From Deltaproteobacteria bacterium (lineage in GTDB: Bacteria; Myxococcota_A; Polyangia; Nannocystales; Nannocystaceae), in NCBI GenBank assembly GCA_016709225.1, contig JADJEE010000012.1, positions 682,001 through 746,000 of the forward strand: DNA of 64,000 bases, given 5' to 3'. The notes under the pieces were generated by a model. The model saw only the letters and a program-made list of their open reading frames with translations. It was not told the DNA's origin and searched no databases. Shown piece after piece: positions 1-8,002 of this stretch. Position 1 is the stretch's first letter. Every line of letters starts with the position of its first letter. The position numbers were made by a program, and so were the translations under genes.

Positions 1-1153
1 CGGCGTGATCGTCGGCCGTGACCGCGCCGTGACTCAGCTCGTGCATGTCGCTGGCGGCTCCCGACAGCGGCAGCATGTTGAGGAAGGTCTGGTCCATCGT
101 CATGCGCAGCGAGACCACGCGCGAGAGGTCGCACGCGAATGCCATGCGGATCATGTCGACCATTGCGGTCGCACGCTCGTCCTCGCCGCTGTAGCCGGCA
201 GTCTGGTCGTAGTCGAGGTTGCCCTCGGCGGTGGTGCCGTGGGGGTCGCCAATCGCTGGGTCCTCGCCAGGGTCGGTCGGCAGCTCGCACGCACCGGTGG
301 TCGGCGGCGGCATCGCATCGAGGCGGGCCTCGAACGCCGCGAGCTCGTCGAAGTGCTGCTGCATGCGCATGCGATCGTAGCCCGACATGCGTGGCAAGAG
401 GGCCTGCGTACGCACGCGCAGCGTATCCAGCACGCTGCGCCGTCGCGAGAGCAGGCGCTGCGCAGCGAGGGCGTCCGCGGGATCGGGCGGCACGAAGCCG
501 CTGAAGAGCGACTGATACGCCAGTCGCGGACTCGCGATGGGATCGACGCCGACGATGTTCCCGCCACCGTCGGCGTACCACGAGACCCTCGCCGAGTCTC
601 CGACGCCACCGTTGGCGCCGACGTAGTTGACGGCCTGCACGCGGTAGCTGAGCAGGCGATGCACGGTGTCACCGGCGATCGCATCGGCGACCAGCTGATC
701 CGCCGATGGACCATTGGCGGGGTTGTAGCGGAACGACTCGCCGCGCATGCCCGAGACCGAAGGGCCCACGGAGTTGTAGTGGAACTCGCGCGAGCGCCCG
801 CCCGGCGGCGGGGTGGCACCGGCCGAGTCCGCCCACGGGATCGTCAGCCCGCTGATCACCGAGACCTCGTCCCGCACATCGAAGCCGCTGCCCCCGTACG
901 GCAGCGCGTCGGTACCCAGCGGCATCAACGAACGCGGCAGGTCGTAGCCGGCCCCGGTCGCGTTGGGCACGATGAGCTGCCCCTCCCCGTCGCGGCCGGT
1001 CGAGAGCCCGCAGTACATCAGCACGAAGCGCTTGATGGCGCCGGCCCCACCCGCGCGAGCGCGGCGCGGCGCCGTGAGTTCGAGTGCGGGCATCGCCAGC
1101 ACGGCCATGCCGGCGGCCTCGAGCAGTGCGCGTCGATTGAGCACGATGGCCAT
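1..1153 (-). CDS. DUF1552 family secreted protein (C-terminus cut by window edge)
   Basis: About 384 residues are visible and the reading frame continues past the left edge without a stop. The N-terminus has RRALLEAAG followed by a short hydrophobic stretch, which looks like a Tat-type or other export signal. The body (KRFVLMYCGLSTG, then long segments rich in SGL, FHYNSVGP and DLSRVVSLRMTMDQ) matches DUF1552, a family distantly related to DUF1501 and of unknown biochemical role. The ATG lies 2 bp after the stop of the upstream DUF1592 gene and is preceded by AGGAG, so the two are almost certainly one operon. The same pair recurs at 53582-56658. Family assignment is firm; function is unknown. 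Confidence 0.85.
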   Translation of the reverse strand, partial: MAIVLNRRALLEAAGMAVLAMPALELTAPRRARAGGAGAIKRFVLMYCGLSTGRDGEGQLIVPNATGAGYDLPRSLMPLGTDALPYGGSGFDVRDEVSVISGLTIPWADSAGATPPPGGRSREFHYNSVGPSVSGMRGESFRYNPANGPSADQLVADAIAGDTVHRLLSYRVQAVNYVGANGGVGDSARVSWYADGGGNIVGVDPIASPRLAYQSLFSGFVPPDPADALAAQRLLSRRRSVLDTLRVRTQALLPRMSGYDRMRMQQHFDELAAFEARLDAMPPPTTGACELPTDPGEDPAIGDPHGTTAEGNLDYDQTAGYSGEDERATAMVDMIRMAFACDLSRVVSLRMTMDQTFLNMLPLSGAASDMHELSHGAVTADDHA

Positions 1154-1155
1154 GA

Positions 1156-2886
1156 CTACTCCTGCTCCCTTCGATAGCCGAACGCGTCGCTCGCCACGTA
1201 CTCGAGCACGAGATCGCGAAACTCGAAGTCGCCGGCGCCGACGCGCTCGATGACGTGATCGATGAAGGCTTCGTCGATCTCGTCGAGTTCGTAGCGACCA
1301 ACGCCGTAGCGATAGAGCTGCTGGGCAACGCAGCGGTTGAGCAGCCCCGCCGAAAGCGCGAGCTCACCGAGCTCGGCCGGGCCATGAAACGCGCCGATCC
1401 CCACCAGCTCGCCCTGGCCTTCGATCTGGCACTGCGACTCGTCGTCGGGCGTGTCGGGATTGTCGAGCTCGTACTCGCGATAGCGACCGACGTTGTCGTA
1501 GTTCTCGAGCCCGAATCCCACCGGGTCCATCTGCTCGTGACAGCCCGCGCAGCCACCCGCGCTGTGGGCGGCGTACCGCTCTTGCTTGCACACCGCACCT
1601 TCGGGCGCGACGTCGACGTTGACCGTCGGAGGCGGCGGAGGGATGTCCTGACAGAAGAGCCGCGTGCGGATCAGCTTGCCGCGCTGAACCGGCGAGGTGT
1701 CGTTGAACTTCGCGCCGACCGACAAGAACGTGCCGTGCGAGAGCAACCCCGCGCGCCCGCTGTCACCGTAGGGCACCCACGTCGGCGTGTCGGAGCCCGG
1801 CAACGGCAGGCCGTAGTGCGCGGCCAGGGTGTCGTCGACGTAGGTCTCGTCGAACGAGAACAGGTTCTGCCACGCGATCCGATCGTCGAAGATGATGCGC
1901 TGCAGCAGCGCCTTGGATTCGTCGACCATCGCCAGCGCGAGCTCGCCCGAGACCGACAGCTGCGCGTAACCCAGCCACAGCGCGTGGAAGCGAGCCACGC
2001 GATCGAGCGCACGGGGGTCGTCGAGCAGCTCCTGTGCCGCGGCGCGAACGTCGGCGGGCGTCGAGAGACCGCCCGCAGCGGCGCGATCGAGCAGTGCCTC
2101 GGTCGGGCCGGCACCGACCACGAAGTACGATAGTCGCGTGCCGACTTCGAAGTCGTCGAGCTTGTAGACCCCGGGCTCGCCCTCGACGGGCTGGCCGAGC
2201 TCGACGCGGTACAAGAACTCGGGGTCCTGCAGGATGAGGCGCACGAACGAGTCGACGCCGACGTAGAAGTCGCCCTCGGCCACGGCGTAGTCGAGCACGC
2301 CGTCGTCGCCGTTCTCACCGTGGAGGAACAGCGCGAGTTCCTCGTCGCGCAGCGGGCGACGCAGGGCGCGACGGCCGAACTGCGTGATGAACGAAGCCAT
2401 GCAGCCCTCGTCGCCGGGCCCGCTCGGTGTGCAGCCGACCACGAGATCGCGGCGCGCGGGATCCTCGGCCAGACGGTCGGCAGCGTCGGCCGCCAGCAAG
2501 TCGGCGCCCTCGACCAGCGCCTTCGACGGGATCTGGTTGGTGTAGTCGTTGTCGAACGGGGTCGGCTTGTCGTAGGGCAGCAACAGCGCCGAGGCGGCCT
2601 CGTCGCCCTGCAGCAGGTCGCGCACGGTGTTGTCGTACTCGTTGGCGGTCAGGCGGCGCAGGCCTGTGCGCCCGACCTGCCCCGCGTCCTCCGGCGGTGG
2701 CACGCCATCGTCGCTGCTGCCGTCGCTGCCGGCCCCGCTCGCGCTCGCAGATCCTGCACTCGCACCTGCGCTCGTCTCACCGGCGTCGCCATCGGCCTGC
2801 CCACCGAGGCCGGTGTAGCAGGCCAGCGACTGCAGCCCGCACCCGAGAAGCGCCCCGCGAACCCAGCCAGTGTGCGTCGAAGCCAC
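1156..2886 (-). CDS. DUF1592/DUF1588/DUF1585 lipoprotein with CxxCH haem motif
   Basis: 576 residues. An N-terminal signal is followed by a Cys near residue 23 and a Gly/Ser/Asp-rich linker (about 30-65). The domain order is that of the planctomycete-type cytochrome family: DUF1587 (LRRLTANEYDNTVRDLL), DUF1595 (FGRRALRRPLRDEEL), DUF1592 (FVRLILQDPEFLYRVELG), DUF1588 (SPVQRGKLIRTRLFC) and DUF1585 at the C-terminus. A single CAGCH (CxxCH) motif, followed by a conserved MDPVGFGLENYD stretch, suggests covalent haem c attachment. These proteins are presumed periplasmic or outer-surface; no activity is established. It is the first gene of the pair with the DUF1552 gene 2 bp downstream. The ATG at 2886 lacks a strong RBS, so the start may be slightly internal. 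Confidence 0.9.
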   Translation of the reverse strand: MASTHTGWVRGALLGCGLQSLACYTGLGGQADGDAGETSAGASAGSASASGAGSDGSSDDGVPPPEDAGQVGRTGLRRLTANEYDNTVRDLLQGDEAASALLLPYDKPTPFDNDYTNQIPSKALVEGADLLAADAADRLAEDPARRDLVVGCTPSGPGDEGCMASFITQFGRRALRRPLRDEELALFLHGENGDDGVLDYAVAEGDFYVGVDSFVRLILQDPEFLYRVELGQPVEGEPGVYKLDDFEVGTRLSYFVVGAGPTEALLDRAAAGGLSTPADVRAAAQELLDDPRALDRVARFHALWLGYAQLSVSGELALAMVDESKALLQRIIFDDRIAWQNLFSFDETYVDDTLAAHYGLPLPGSDTPTWVPYGDSGRAGLLSHGTFLSVGAKFNDTSPVQRGKLIRTRLFCQDIPPPPPTVNVDVAPEGAVCKQERYAAHSAGGCAGCHEQMDPVGFGLENYDNVGRYREYELDNPDTPDDESQCQIEGQGELVGIGAFHGPAELGELALSAGLLNRCVAQQLYRYGVGRYELDEIDEAFIDHVIERVGAGDFEFRDLVLEYVASDAFGYRREQE

Positions 2887-3036
2887 GACACCAGCGTACG
2901 CGAGGACCTGGCGCTTGCGCGGTCATCAGCCGTGCCTTCTTCGTGGCCTGGCCCCCGGACCCGATCACCCAAGAGCGCAGGGATCGGCCGCGACCGGCTG
3001 CGCATCCCTGCGCGATCACGACCGTCGCGGCCGCCC

Positions 3037-5505
3037 TCACCTGCGGCCGTGGGCGCGCTCCCAGCCGGCCTTGCGCCGCTTGATCCACGGCTTGTAGGCG
3101 CCCTCGGGCAGCGGCGGCAGCCCCTGCGCAGCTCGGATGTCGTCGGGCAGCTGGCCGATCACCGCGCTCGCGCAGCGCTCGGTGTGGACCACCTCCTCCT
3201 TGCCGGTGCGCGCCAGCAACTCCTCAGCCACGTAGTAGCCGTTGCGCGCGACCTGTTCCGGGGTCGGGATGCGGTACGAGACCTTCACCAGCTTCACCTC
3301 GAGCGCCGGCTCACCCCCATGGGTGCGCTCCCACTCGCGGCACTGCCAGCGCGCGTACCACTTGCGGTACCAGTCGCCACCACCGGACTCACCACCGATG
3401 ATGCGTCGGTTCATCTTGCGCAGGCGGTCGTTCCAGATCCACGGGATCGGCTTGCGCTCCTCGGCATACACGTCCGAGCGCATGTCCCACGACTCGCCCG
3501 CGGCGTCGGTCACCAGCACCTTCATGAACACGTTGCTGCGCGGCGGATTGGGCGCGAACATGCCCCAGCCCTGATCGGTGGTGGTTCGCGTGAGCCAGAC
3601 CGTGAAGACCGCGCGCGCGGGTCCGCGGAAGGCCTGCAGCGAGTCCTTGTCCGGCATCAGCCACGTCGCGACCGCGGTGAGGTGCCAGGCCAGACCGAGG
3701 CCCAGCACGAAGCGACCGAAGGCGCCGTAGGCCCACGGTCGAGCCGGTGCGAGCTCGCTCGCACCCGCGTCATGGCGACGGGCGCGGGTCCACGCGACAC
3801 CCGCGAGGAACACCGCGGTGGCAATCCAGATGAACCGGAAGTCCCACGACGGCGCCGCGACCACGCGCACCACGACGCCGCCGACCACTCCGCCCACGGC
3901 GACCAGCAGGCTCCACAGCGGCAGGCGGGCCGGGTTCTTCGCCAGCTCGGGCAGCTGCGGATCCTCGCTCGGCAGCGGCGGCTCGCCGCGCGCGACCGAG
4001 GCCGGGATGAACGGCACGCGCCACTGCGCGAGGCGGTGCCCGATGTCCCGCAGCAGCGCTGCGATCTCGCGACCCTCGATGAACGCGAAGGTGGCGGAGA
4101 GCATGCCGGTCTGGAATTGCCCGACGCTCATCAGCGTGAAGATGTGGGCGTGGAACGCGATGTGCCACACCAGCCACACGCGACGACCGAACACCCAGCG
4201 CCCCATCCACATGCGATCGATGACGACCGGCCGCGCCAGCGTGCGGCCGAACACGCGCTGCACGACGATCGGGCGCTGCTCGAGCTTGCGCCACAGCAGC
4301 CACAGCGAGCCCCAGACGCCGACCCACAGCCCCACGAAGGTGCCCGCGCCGATGCCGGGGGTGTAGTGCACCGGCCACGCGGTGTAGACCACCGCGGCGG
4401 AGCTCGCGATGAGCGTGGCGAAGGCCGCACGCGCCAACCACCGGCGACCGCCGCTCGGCATCGGCACGCGCTCGCGCAGTGCGAAGCGCACGACCAGACC
4501 GACGATCACCAGCGGGAACGCGCTCTGGCCGATCTTCACCGCCCACGTCATCGCGCGCAGCACGGTGGTGCCGGCATAGGAGGCCAGCAGCTGCGGCGGC
4601 AGGCGATAGAAGTGGTCCAGGTTCATCGCGTAGTACAGCGAGTCACCCGCCATCCACACCCCACCGGTCTTGAGCATGCCGGTGGTGATGTAGATGGTCG
4701 CCAGCTGCAGCATGATGAGCTTGCGCGGCCACGACGGGACCAGCCGATAGACCGCCTGCAGGCCCTGCGGGTGCTGGGCGCTGGGCGCCGCACCGGCGCC
4801 ACCACCTTGGCCATCGCGCTCGGACAACAGGCCCTGGCGCCGCAGCTTGCGGCAGCGCAGCCAGTTGTCGACGCTGTACGCGTGCCCGCTGCGGGCGAAC
4901 ACCAGGTAGGTCAGGAAGCAGCGATAGACCAGCTCGGTGCCCTCCCACGCCAGCTGGTTGCGCAGCAGGATCGAGTTCATCAGGAACCAGGTCGCGACCG
5001 CGGCGGTCCGCGTGCGGAAGCCGATGATCAGCGCCACGCCGGCGATCTCGAACGCGGCCACATGGGCCCAGAAGAACGCCGGCGAGTCCCAGAAGAACAG
5101 CAGCGAGTACTTGGGCCCGCGCAGGAACTGCCACAGCGCCGCGGCGTCGAAGAAGCCCCACGGCTCGCCGTCGACGCCGTCACCGAAGCCCGCGAACTGC
5201 TCCCGGGCGAACATCTCGCGCGCGACCGCAGTCGGGAAGATGCCATCGCCGGTGTAGAGGAACTCGAAGTACTCCCACATCCCGTTGATGTTCGAGAGCA
5301 CGAAGAAGCCGAACACGATGCGGAACACCGCGATGCCGCGCGGGTCCTCCTTGGTGAGCCACCAGCGGCGCCACAGCTCGCCGTAGGAGACGAACACCAG
5401 CACCGCCGCGACCGCAGCCGCGAACAGCCACCACCCGAGGGTCGGGCTGAGTGCGATGGCATCTTGATTGGGGACGCGATCGGAGAGACCAAGCAAAGGC
5501 AACAT
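3037..5505 (-). CDS. HTTM-domain multipass membrane protein
   Basis: 822 residues, with many hydrophobic segments over the first 600. The N-terminal half has the features of HTTM (vitamin K-dependent gamma-carboxylase-like) proteins: PRGIAVFRIVFGFFVLSN in the first helices, FFWAHVAAFEIAGVALIIG, and later a TIYITTGMLKTGGVWM segment. The C-terminal about 250 residues are more soluble, with FTVWLTRTTTDQGWGMFAPNPP, a motif typical of the extracytoplasmic part of this family, and an Arg/Lys-rich tail. Whether it carboxylates glutamate or does something else is unknown. The start has GAGG five bases upstream of ATG. A small membrane-protein gene ends 36 bp upstream on the same strand, suggesting a two-gene unit. 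Confidence 0.82.
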   Translation of the reverse strand: MLPLLGLSDRVPNQDAIALSPTLGWWLFAAAVAAVLVFVSYGELWRRWWLTKEDPRGIAVFRIVFGFFVLSNINGMWEYFEFLYTGDGIFPTAVAREMFAREQFAGFGDGVDGEPWGFFDAAALWQFLRGPKYSLLFFWDSPAFFWAHVAAFEIAGVALIIGFRTRTAAVATWFLMNSILLRNQLAWEGTELVYRCFLTYLVFARSGHAYSVDNWLRCRKLRRQGLLSERDGQGGGAGAAPSAQHPQGLQAVYRLVPSWPRKLIMLQLATIYITTGMLKTGGVWMAGDSLYYAMNLDHFYRLPPQLLASYAGTTVLRAMTWAVKIGQSAFPLVIVGLVVRFALRERVPMPSGGRRWLARAAFATLIASSAAVVYTAWPVHYTPGIGAGTFVGLWVGVWGSLWLLWRKLEQRPIVVQRVFGRTLARPVVIDRMWMGRWVFGRRVWLVWHIAFHAHIFTLMSVGQFQTGMLSATFAFIEGREIAALLRDIGHRLAQWRVPFIPASVARGEPPLPSEDPQLPELAKNPARLPLWSLLVAVGGVVGGVVVRVVAAPSWDFRFIWIATAVFLAGVAWTRARRHDAGASELAPARPWAYGAFGRFVLGLGLAWHLTAVATWLMPDKDSLQAFRGPARAVFTVWLTRTTTDQGWGMFAPNPPRSNVFMKVLVTDAAGESWDMRSDVYAEERKPIPWIWNDRLRKMNRRIIGGESGGGDWYRKWYARWQCREWERTHGGEPALEVKLVKVSYRIPTPEQVARNGYYVAEELLARTGKEEVVHTERCASAVIGQLPDDIRAAQGLPPLPEGAYKPWIKRRKAGWERAHGRR

Positions 5506-5541
5506 GGGGACCTCGTGGGGGCGCAGACCTGGCGCGGTTCG

Positions 5542-5769
5542 CTAAGCGATGTGACCGACGGGTTCGCCGCCGACGACGGCGTCGCGGCCACGCGTGGGCT
5601 CGATGCGGGCCGCGGTCCGCGGCCGCGCGCCGTCACCCGGGAGCTCGGCCCGCTCGCGGCGGAGGATCCAGCGGTAGAGCACCACGATGAACACCGCACC
5701 GCCGATCCACAGCCCGCCCAGGGTCCCGAAGATCGCGAAGTCGATTGCACGAGCTGCCAACAACACCAT
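5542..5769 (-). CDS. Small single-pass membrane protein
   Basis: 75 residues when read from the ATG at 5769, which has an unusually strong AAGGAGGGGAGG Shine-Dalgarno 9 bases upstream. The open frame extends further 5' but that part is Arg-rich and not convincing. One hydrophobic helix (about residues 8-30: FGTLGGLWIGGAVFIVVLYR) is followed by a basic and then polar tail. It lies just upstream of the HTTM gene with the same orientation, so a partner or assembly role is a reasonable guess. I do not recognise a family. Confidence 0.65.
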   Translation of the reverse strand: MVLLAARAIDFAIFGTLGGLWIGGAVFIVVLYRWILRRERAELPGDGARPRTAARIEPTRGRDAVVGGEPVGHIA

Positions 5770-5931
5770 CGTAGAAGTCCTCCCCTCCTTGGTACCCGCG
5801 GGGCAGGCGTTTCGGCAGCGATGGGTTTGCGGGCGGGCCCCGGCCACGCCGAGGCGGCGGCGCACAGGATTCGCGCCCGCGTCGTGCCCGACGTCACGTG
5901 GTCGGGCTCACGCCTCGCGACATGCGTCGCT

Positions 5932-6885
5932 TCAGCCGCCGCAATCGACGATCTGCACCTGATACTCGAAGTCCTCGCCGATGCCGGTCACGCGCACGTC
6001 GTAGGTGCCGACGCTCGTCTGCCACCCCATCGGGAGCATCGAGATCGCGAAGGTGCTCCCGTAGCCGCCCAGCAACGGATGCAGCTCGATCGGCAGCACG
6101 GTGCCGTCGCGCGTGATCTCGATCTGCGCGCTGGCGAAGTCGAGCGTGTCGCTCTGCAGCGACCACCCGGTCTGGTCGAGATTGGAGAAGCCGATCGTGG
6201 TCGCGGCCAGCGGGAACGCGCCCGGCGGTGGATAGGCCACCCACCGCGCGCCCGCCGAGCCGGTGCCGCCCAGGGTCCACAGGCACGAGTAGGCGTTGGT
6301 CGAGCCGATGCCAGTGGGGCCGATGCTGTTCGAGAGGATCCAGCGGCGATGTCCGATGGTGTCGGGGTTGCCGGGGTCGACCATATAGAGATCGACGGCG
6401 CCGACGCCCCCGATGGTCGCGATGTTGCTGCTGCCGGCGGCCTCGGCACCGACATCGCTGAAGCAGGCCCAGCTCGCATCGGGCGTGTGCGACAGCGTCA
6501 TGTTCGCGTCCATCATCAGCGCGCACGCCTGGGTCTTCTGGTTGAGGGTTTCGTCGAGCGTGATGGGCGGGAGATCGGCGAGCCAGCGGTAGAGGTTCAC
6601 CAGGCCGAGCGCACGCTCGCGGGCGTCGGCCGCGACGTCGCCGGGCTCGCAGCTCGCGACGTCGCCGGACCACGCGCCCTCGGACATGTCGGCGCGATCC
6701 GCCAGCCATCGCTCGCACATCGCGGCGGCCTCGTCGGGATCGCCGGCGCTGCTCGAGCCATCGGCCGAGCCCACCGCCGTCGACCCCGCGCTGCCGTCGC
6801 TGCCGCTCGAGCTGCCCCCGCTGCCGCCGTCGCTGCCACAGGCCAACGCGAGCACGCACACCCCACCGAATCCAATGCGACGCAT
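5932..6885 (-). CDS. CAP/SCP-domain lipoprotein
   Basis: 317 residues from ATG 6885 (an in-frame GTG lies two codons upstream). The signal peptide ends in the lipobox LALACGS and is followed by a Gly/Ser linker. Residues about 80-200 carry the CAP (CRISP/antigen 5/PR-1) fold signature: a helix with LNQKTQACALMM, the first His in LSHTPDASW, then IGHRRWIL with the second conserved His. CAP proteins are secreted proteins of varied or unknown activity; many bacterial ones are envelope-anchored. It stands alone, with 162 bp between its stop and the small membrane-protein gene. Start and family are well supported; the role is unknown. Confidence 0.82.
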   Translation of the reverse strand: MRRIGFGGVCVLALACGSDGGSGGSSSGSDGSAGSTAVGSADGSSSAGDPDEAAAMCERWLADRADMSEGAWSGDVASCEPGDVAADARERALGLVNLYRWLADLPPITLDETLNQKTQACALMMDANMTLSHTPDASWACFSDVGAEAAGSSNIATIGGVGAVDLYMVDPGNPDTIGHRRWILSNSIGPTGIGSTNAYSCLWTLGGTGSAGARWVAYPPPGAFPLAATTIGFSNLDQTGWSLQSDTLDFASAQIEITRDGTVLPIELHPLLGGYGSTFAISMLPMGWQTSVGTYDVRVTGIGEDFEYQVQIVDCGG

Positions 6886-6986
6886 CGTCACCCAAGGTAG
6901 CGCACCGCCCCCGGCTTGGCGACCAACGCTCCAAGCGGCGCGGTCCCCTCGACGCCGACGCAGGATCGAGCGTAGCGTGGGCGGCG

Positions 6987-7937
6987 TTGTCGACCTCCGA
7001 GCTCGCGCTGCGCCAGGGCGCCACCGCGCTCACCCTCGACCTCGAGCGGTTGCTCGCCGCGTTCGACGGCGGCAGCGAGGCCGTCCGCGAGCGCGTGGCC
7101 GCGGTGAGTCGACGCATCGACGAGCTGCTCGCAGTCGACCACACGCAGTGGCCAAACCTCGCCGGTGCGATCGATCGCGTGGCCGCGTTGCTGGGGACCA
7201 CGGCGCCCGGCGAGGCGCCGCACTCGGAGTCGTGGACGTCGCTGCGTCGCCAGCTCGGTGAGGCCTATGACGCGCTCGTGGCGACGCTCGCCGCCGAGGT
7301 CGCGCCGCCGCAGCCGCGGCCGACCAACTACGCACGGGTGGCGTTCCACGTCGGCTCCGCGGGGCTCGGTCTGCTGGCGACGCTGGTCGTGTTCACGCCC
7401 TCGCAGCTGCCGTACGCCGCGTCGACACTGGCCGGCACCGCGTGGTTCCTCGAGCTGCTGCGTCGTCGCAGTCCGGCGGCCAACGCCCGGCTGATGCGGT
7501 TCTTCGCCCCGATCGCGCGGCCGCACGAGGCCGATCACGTCAACTCCGGCACCTGGTACATGACGGCGCTGGTGCTGCTGACGCTGACCTACTCACCGCT
7601 GCTGTGCGTGGTCGCGGTCGCGGTGCTCGGCTTCGGCGATCCGGCCGCGGCGATCATCGGCCGCCGCTTCGGTCGCGTGCGACTCCGGCATGGCCGCTCG
7701 CTCGAGGGCACGCTCGCGTTCGTCGTCGCGGGCACCTGTGCGGCCGCGTCGTTCGTCGGCTTCCTGCCGGCACCACCCGCAGCCGCGGTCGCGTGGCCCG
7801 TGGCACTCGCGGCTGCGATCGCCGGCGCGGCCGCCGAGCTCTACAGCCGCCGCATCGACGACAACTTCGCGATCCCGATCGCAGCGATGGGCGGCGCTTG
7901 GGCGATGCTGTGGGCCCTGGGCGCGTCGGCGTGGTGA
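6987..7937 (+). CDS. Dolichol/phytol kinase-like integral membrane protein
   Basis: 316 residues from a TTG start; the true start is uncertain because no good RBS is visible. The first about 100 residues are soluble and helical (two Ala/Glu/Arg-rich stretches). Residues about 110-316 form 6-7 membrane helices with family motifs: GFGDPAAAIIGRRFGR (nucleotide/cation binding in CTP-dependent lipid kinases), HGRSLEGTLAF, and IDDNFAIPI near the C-terminus. This is the pattern of the SEC59/DGK1/VTE5 group, which uses CTP to phosphorylate polyprenols, diacylglycerol or phytol. The substrate cannot be told from sequence. The soluble N-terminal extension is not typical of the family. A perfect hairpin follows the stop. 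Confidence 0.75.
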   Translation: MSTSELALRQGATALTLDLERLLAAFDGGSEAVRERVAAVSRRIDELLAVDHTQWPNLAGAIDRVAALLGTTAPGEAPHSESWTSLRRQLGEAYDALVATLAAEVAPPQPRPTNYARVAFHVGSAGLGLLATLVVFTPSQLPYAASTLAGTAWFLELLRRRSPAANARLMRFFAPIARPHEADHVNSGTWYMTALVLLTLTYSPLLCVVAVAVLGFGDPAAAIIGRRFGRVRLRHGRSLEGTLAFVVAGTCAAASFVGFLPAPPAAAVAWPVALAAAIAGAAAELYSRRIDDNFAIPIAAMGGAWAMLWALGASAW

Positions 7938-7969
7938 GCGGGCCCGCGACCGGGGACGGTGGGTCGCGT

Positions 7970-7994
7970 CGGAGCAACGTCGAGCGTTGCTCCG
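7970..7994. terminator. Perfect hairpin between convergent genes
   Basis: CGGAGCAACG and its exact complement CGTTGCTCCG form a 10-bp stem around a 5-base loop, between the stop of the kinase-like gene (7937, plus strand) and the stop of the TPR gene (8003, minus strand). There is no T-run on either side, so it would be a non-classical, possibly bidirectional, terminator or RNA 3'-end stabiliser. Confidence 0.55.
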
Positions 7995-8002
7995 CAACCC
8001 TG

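Noticed and set aside
2320..6900. A 1526-codon open frame on the plus strand
   Set aside because: It is antisense to DUF1592, HTTM and CAP genes, is Arg/His/Gly-rich and lacks any domain; it is a by-product of high GC content.
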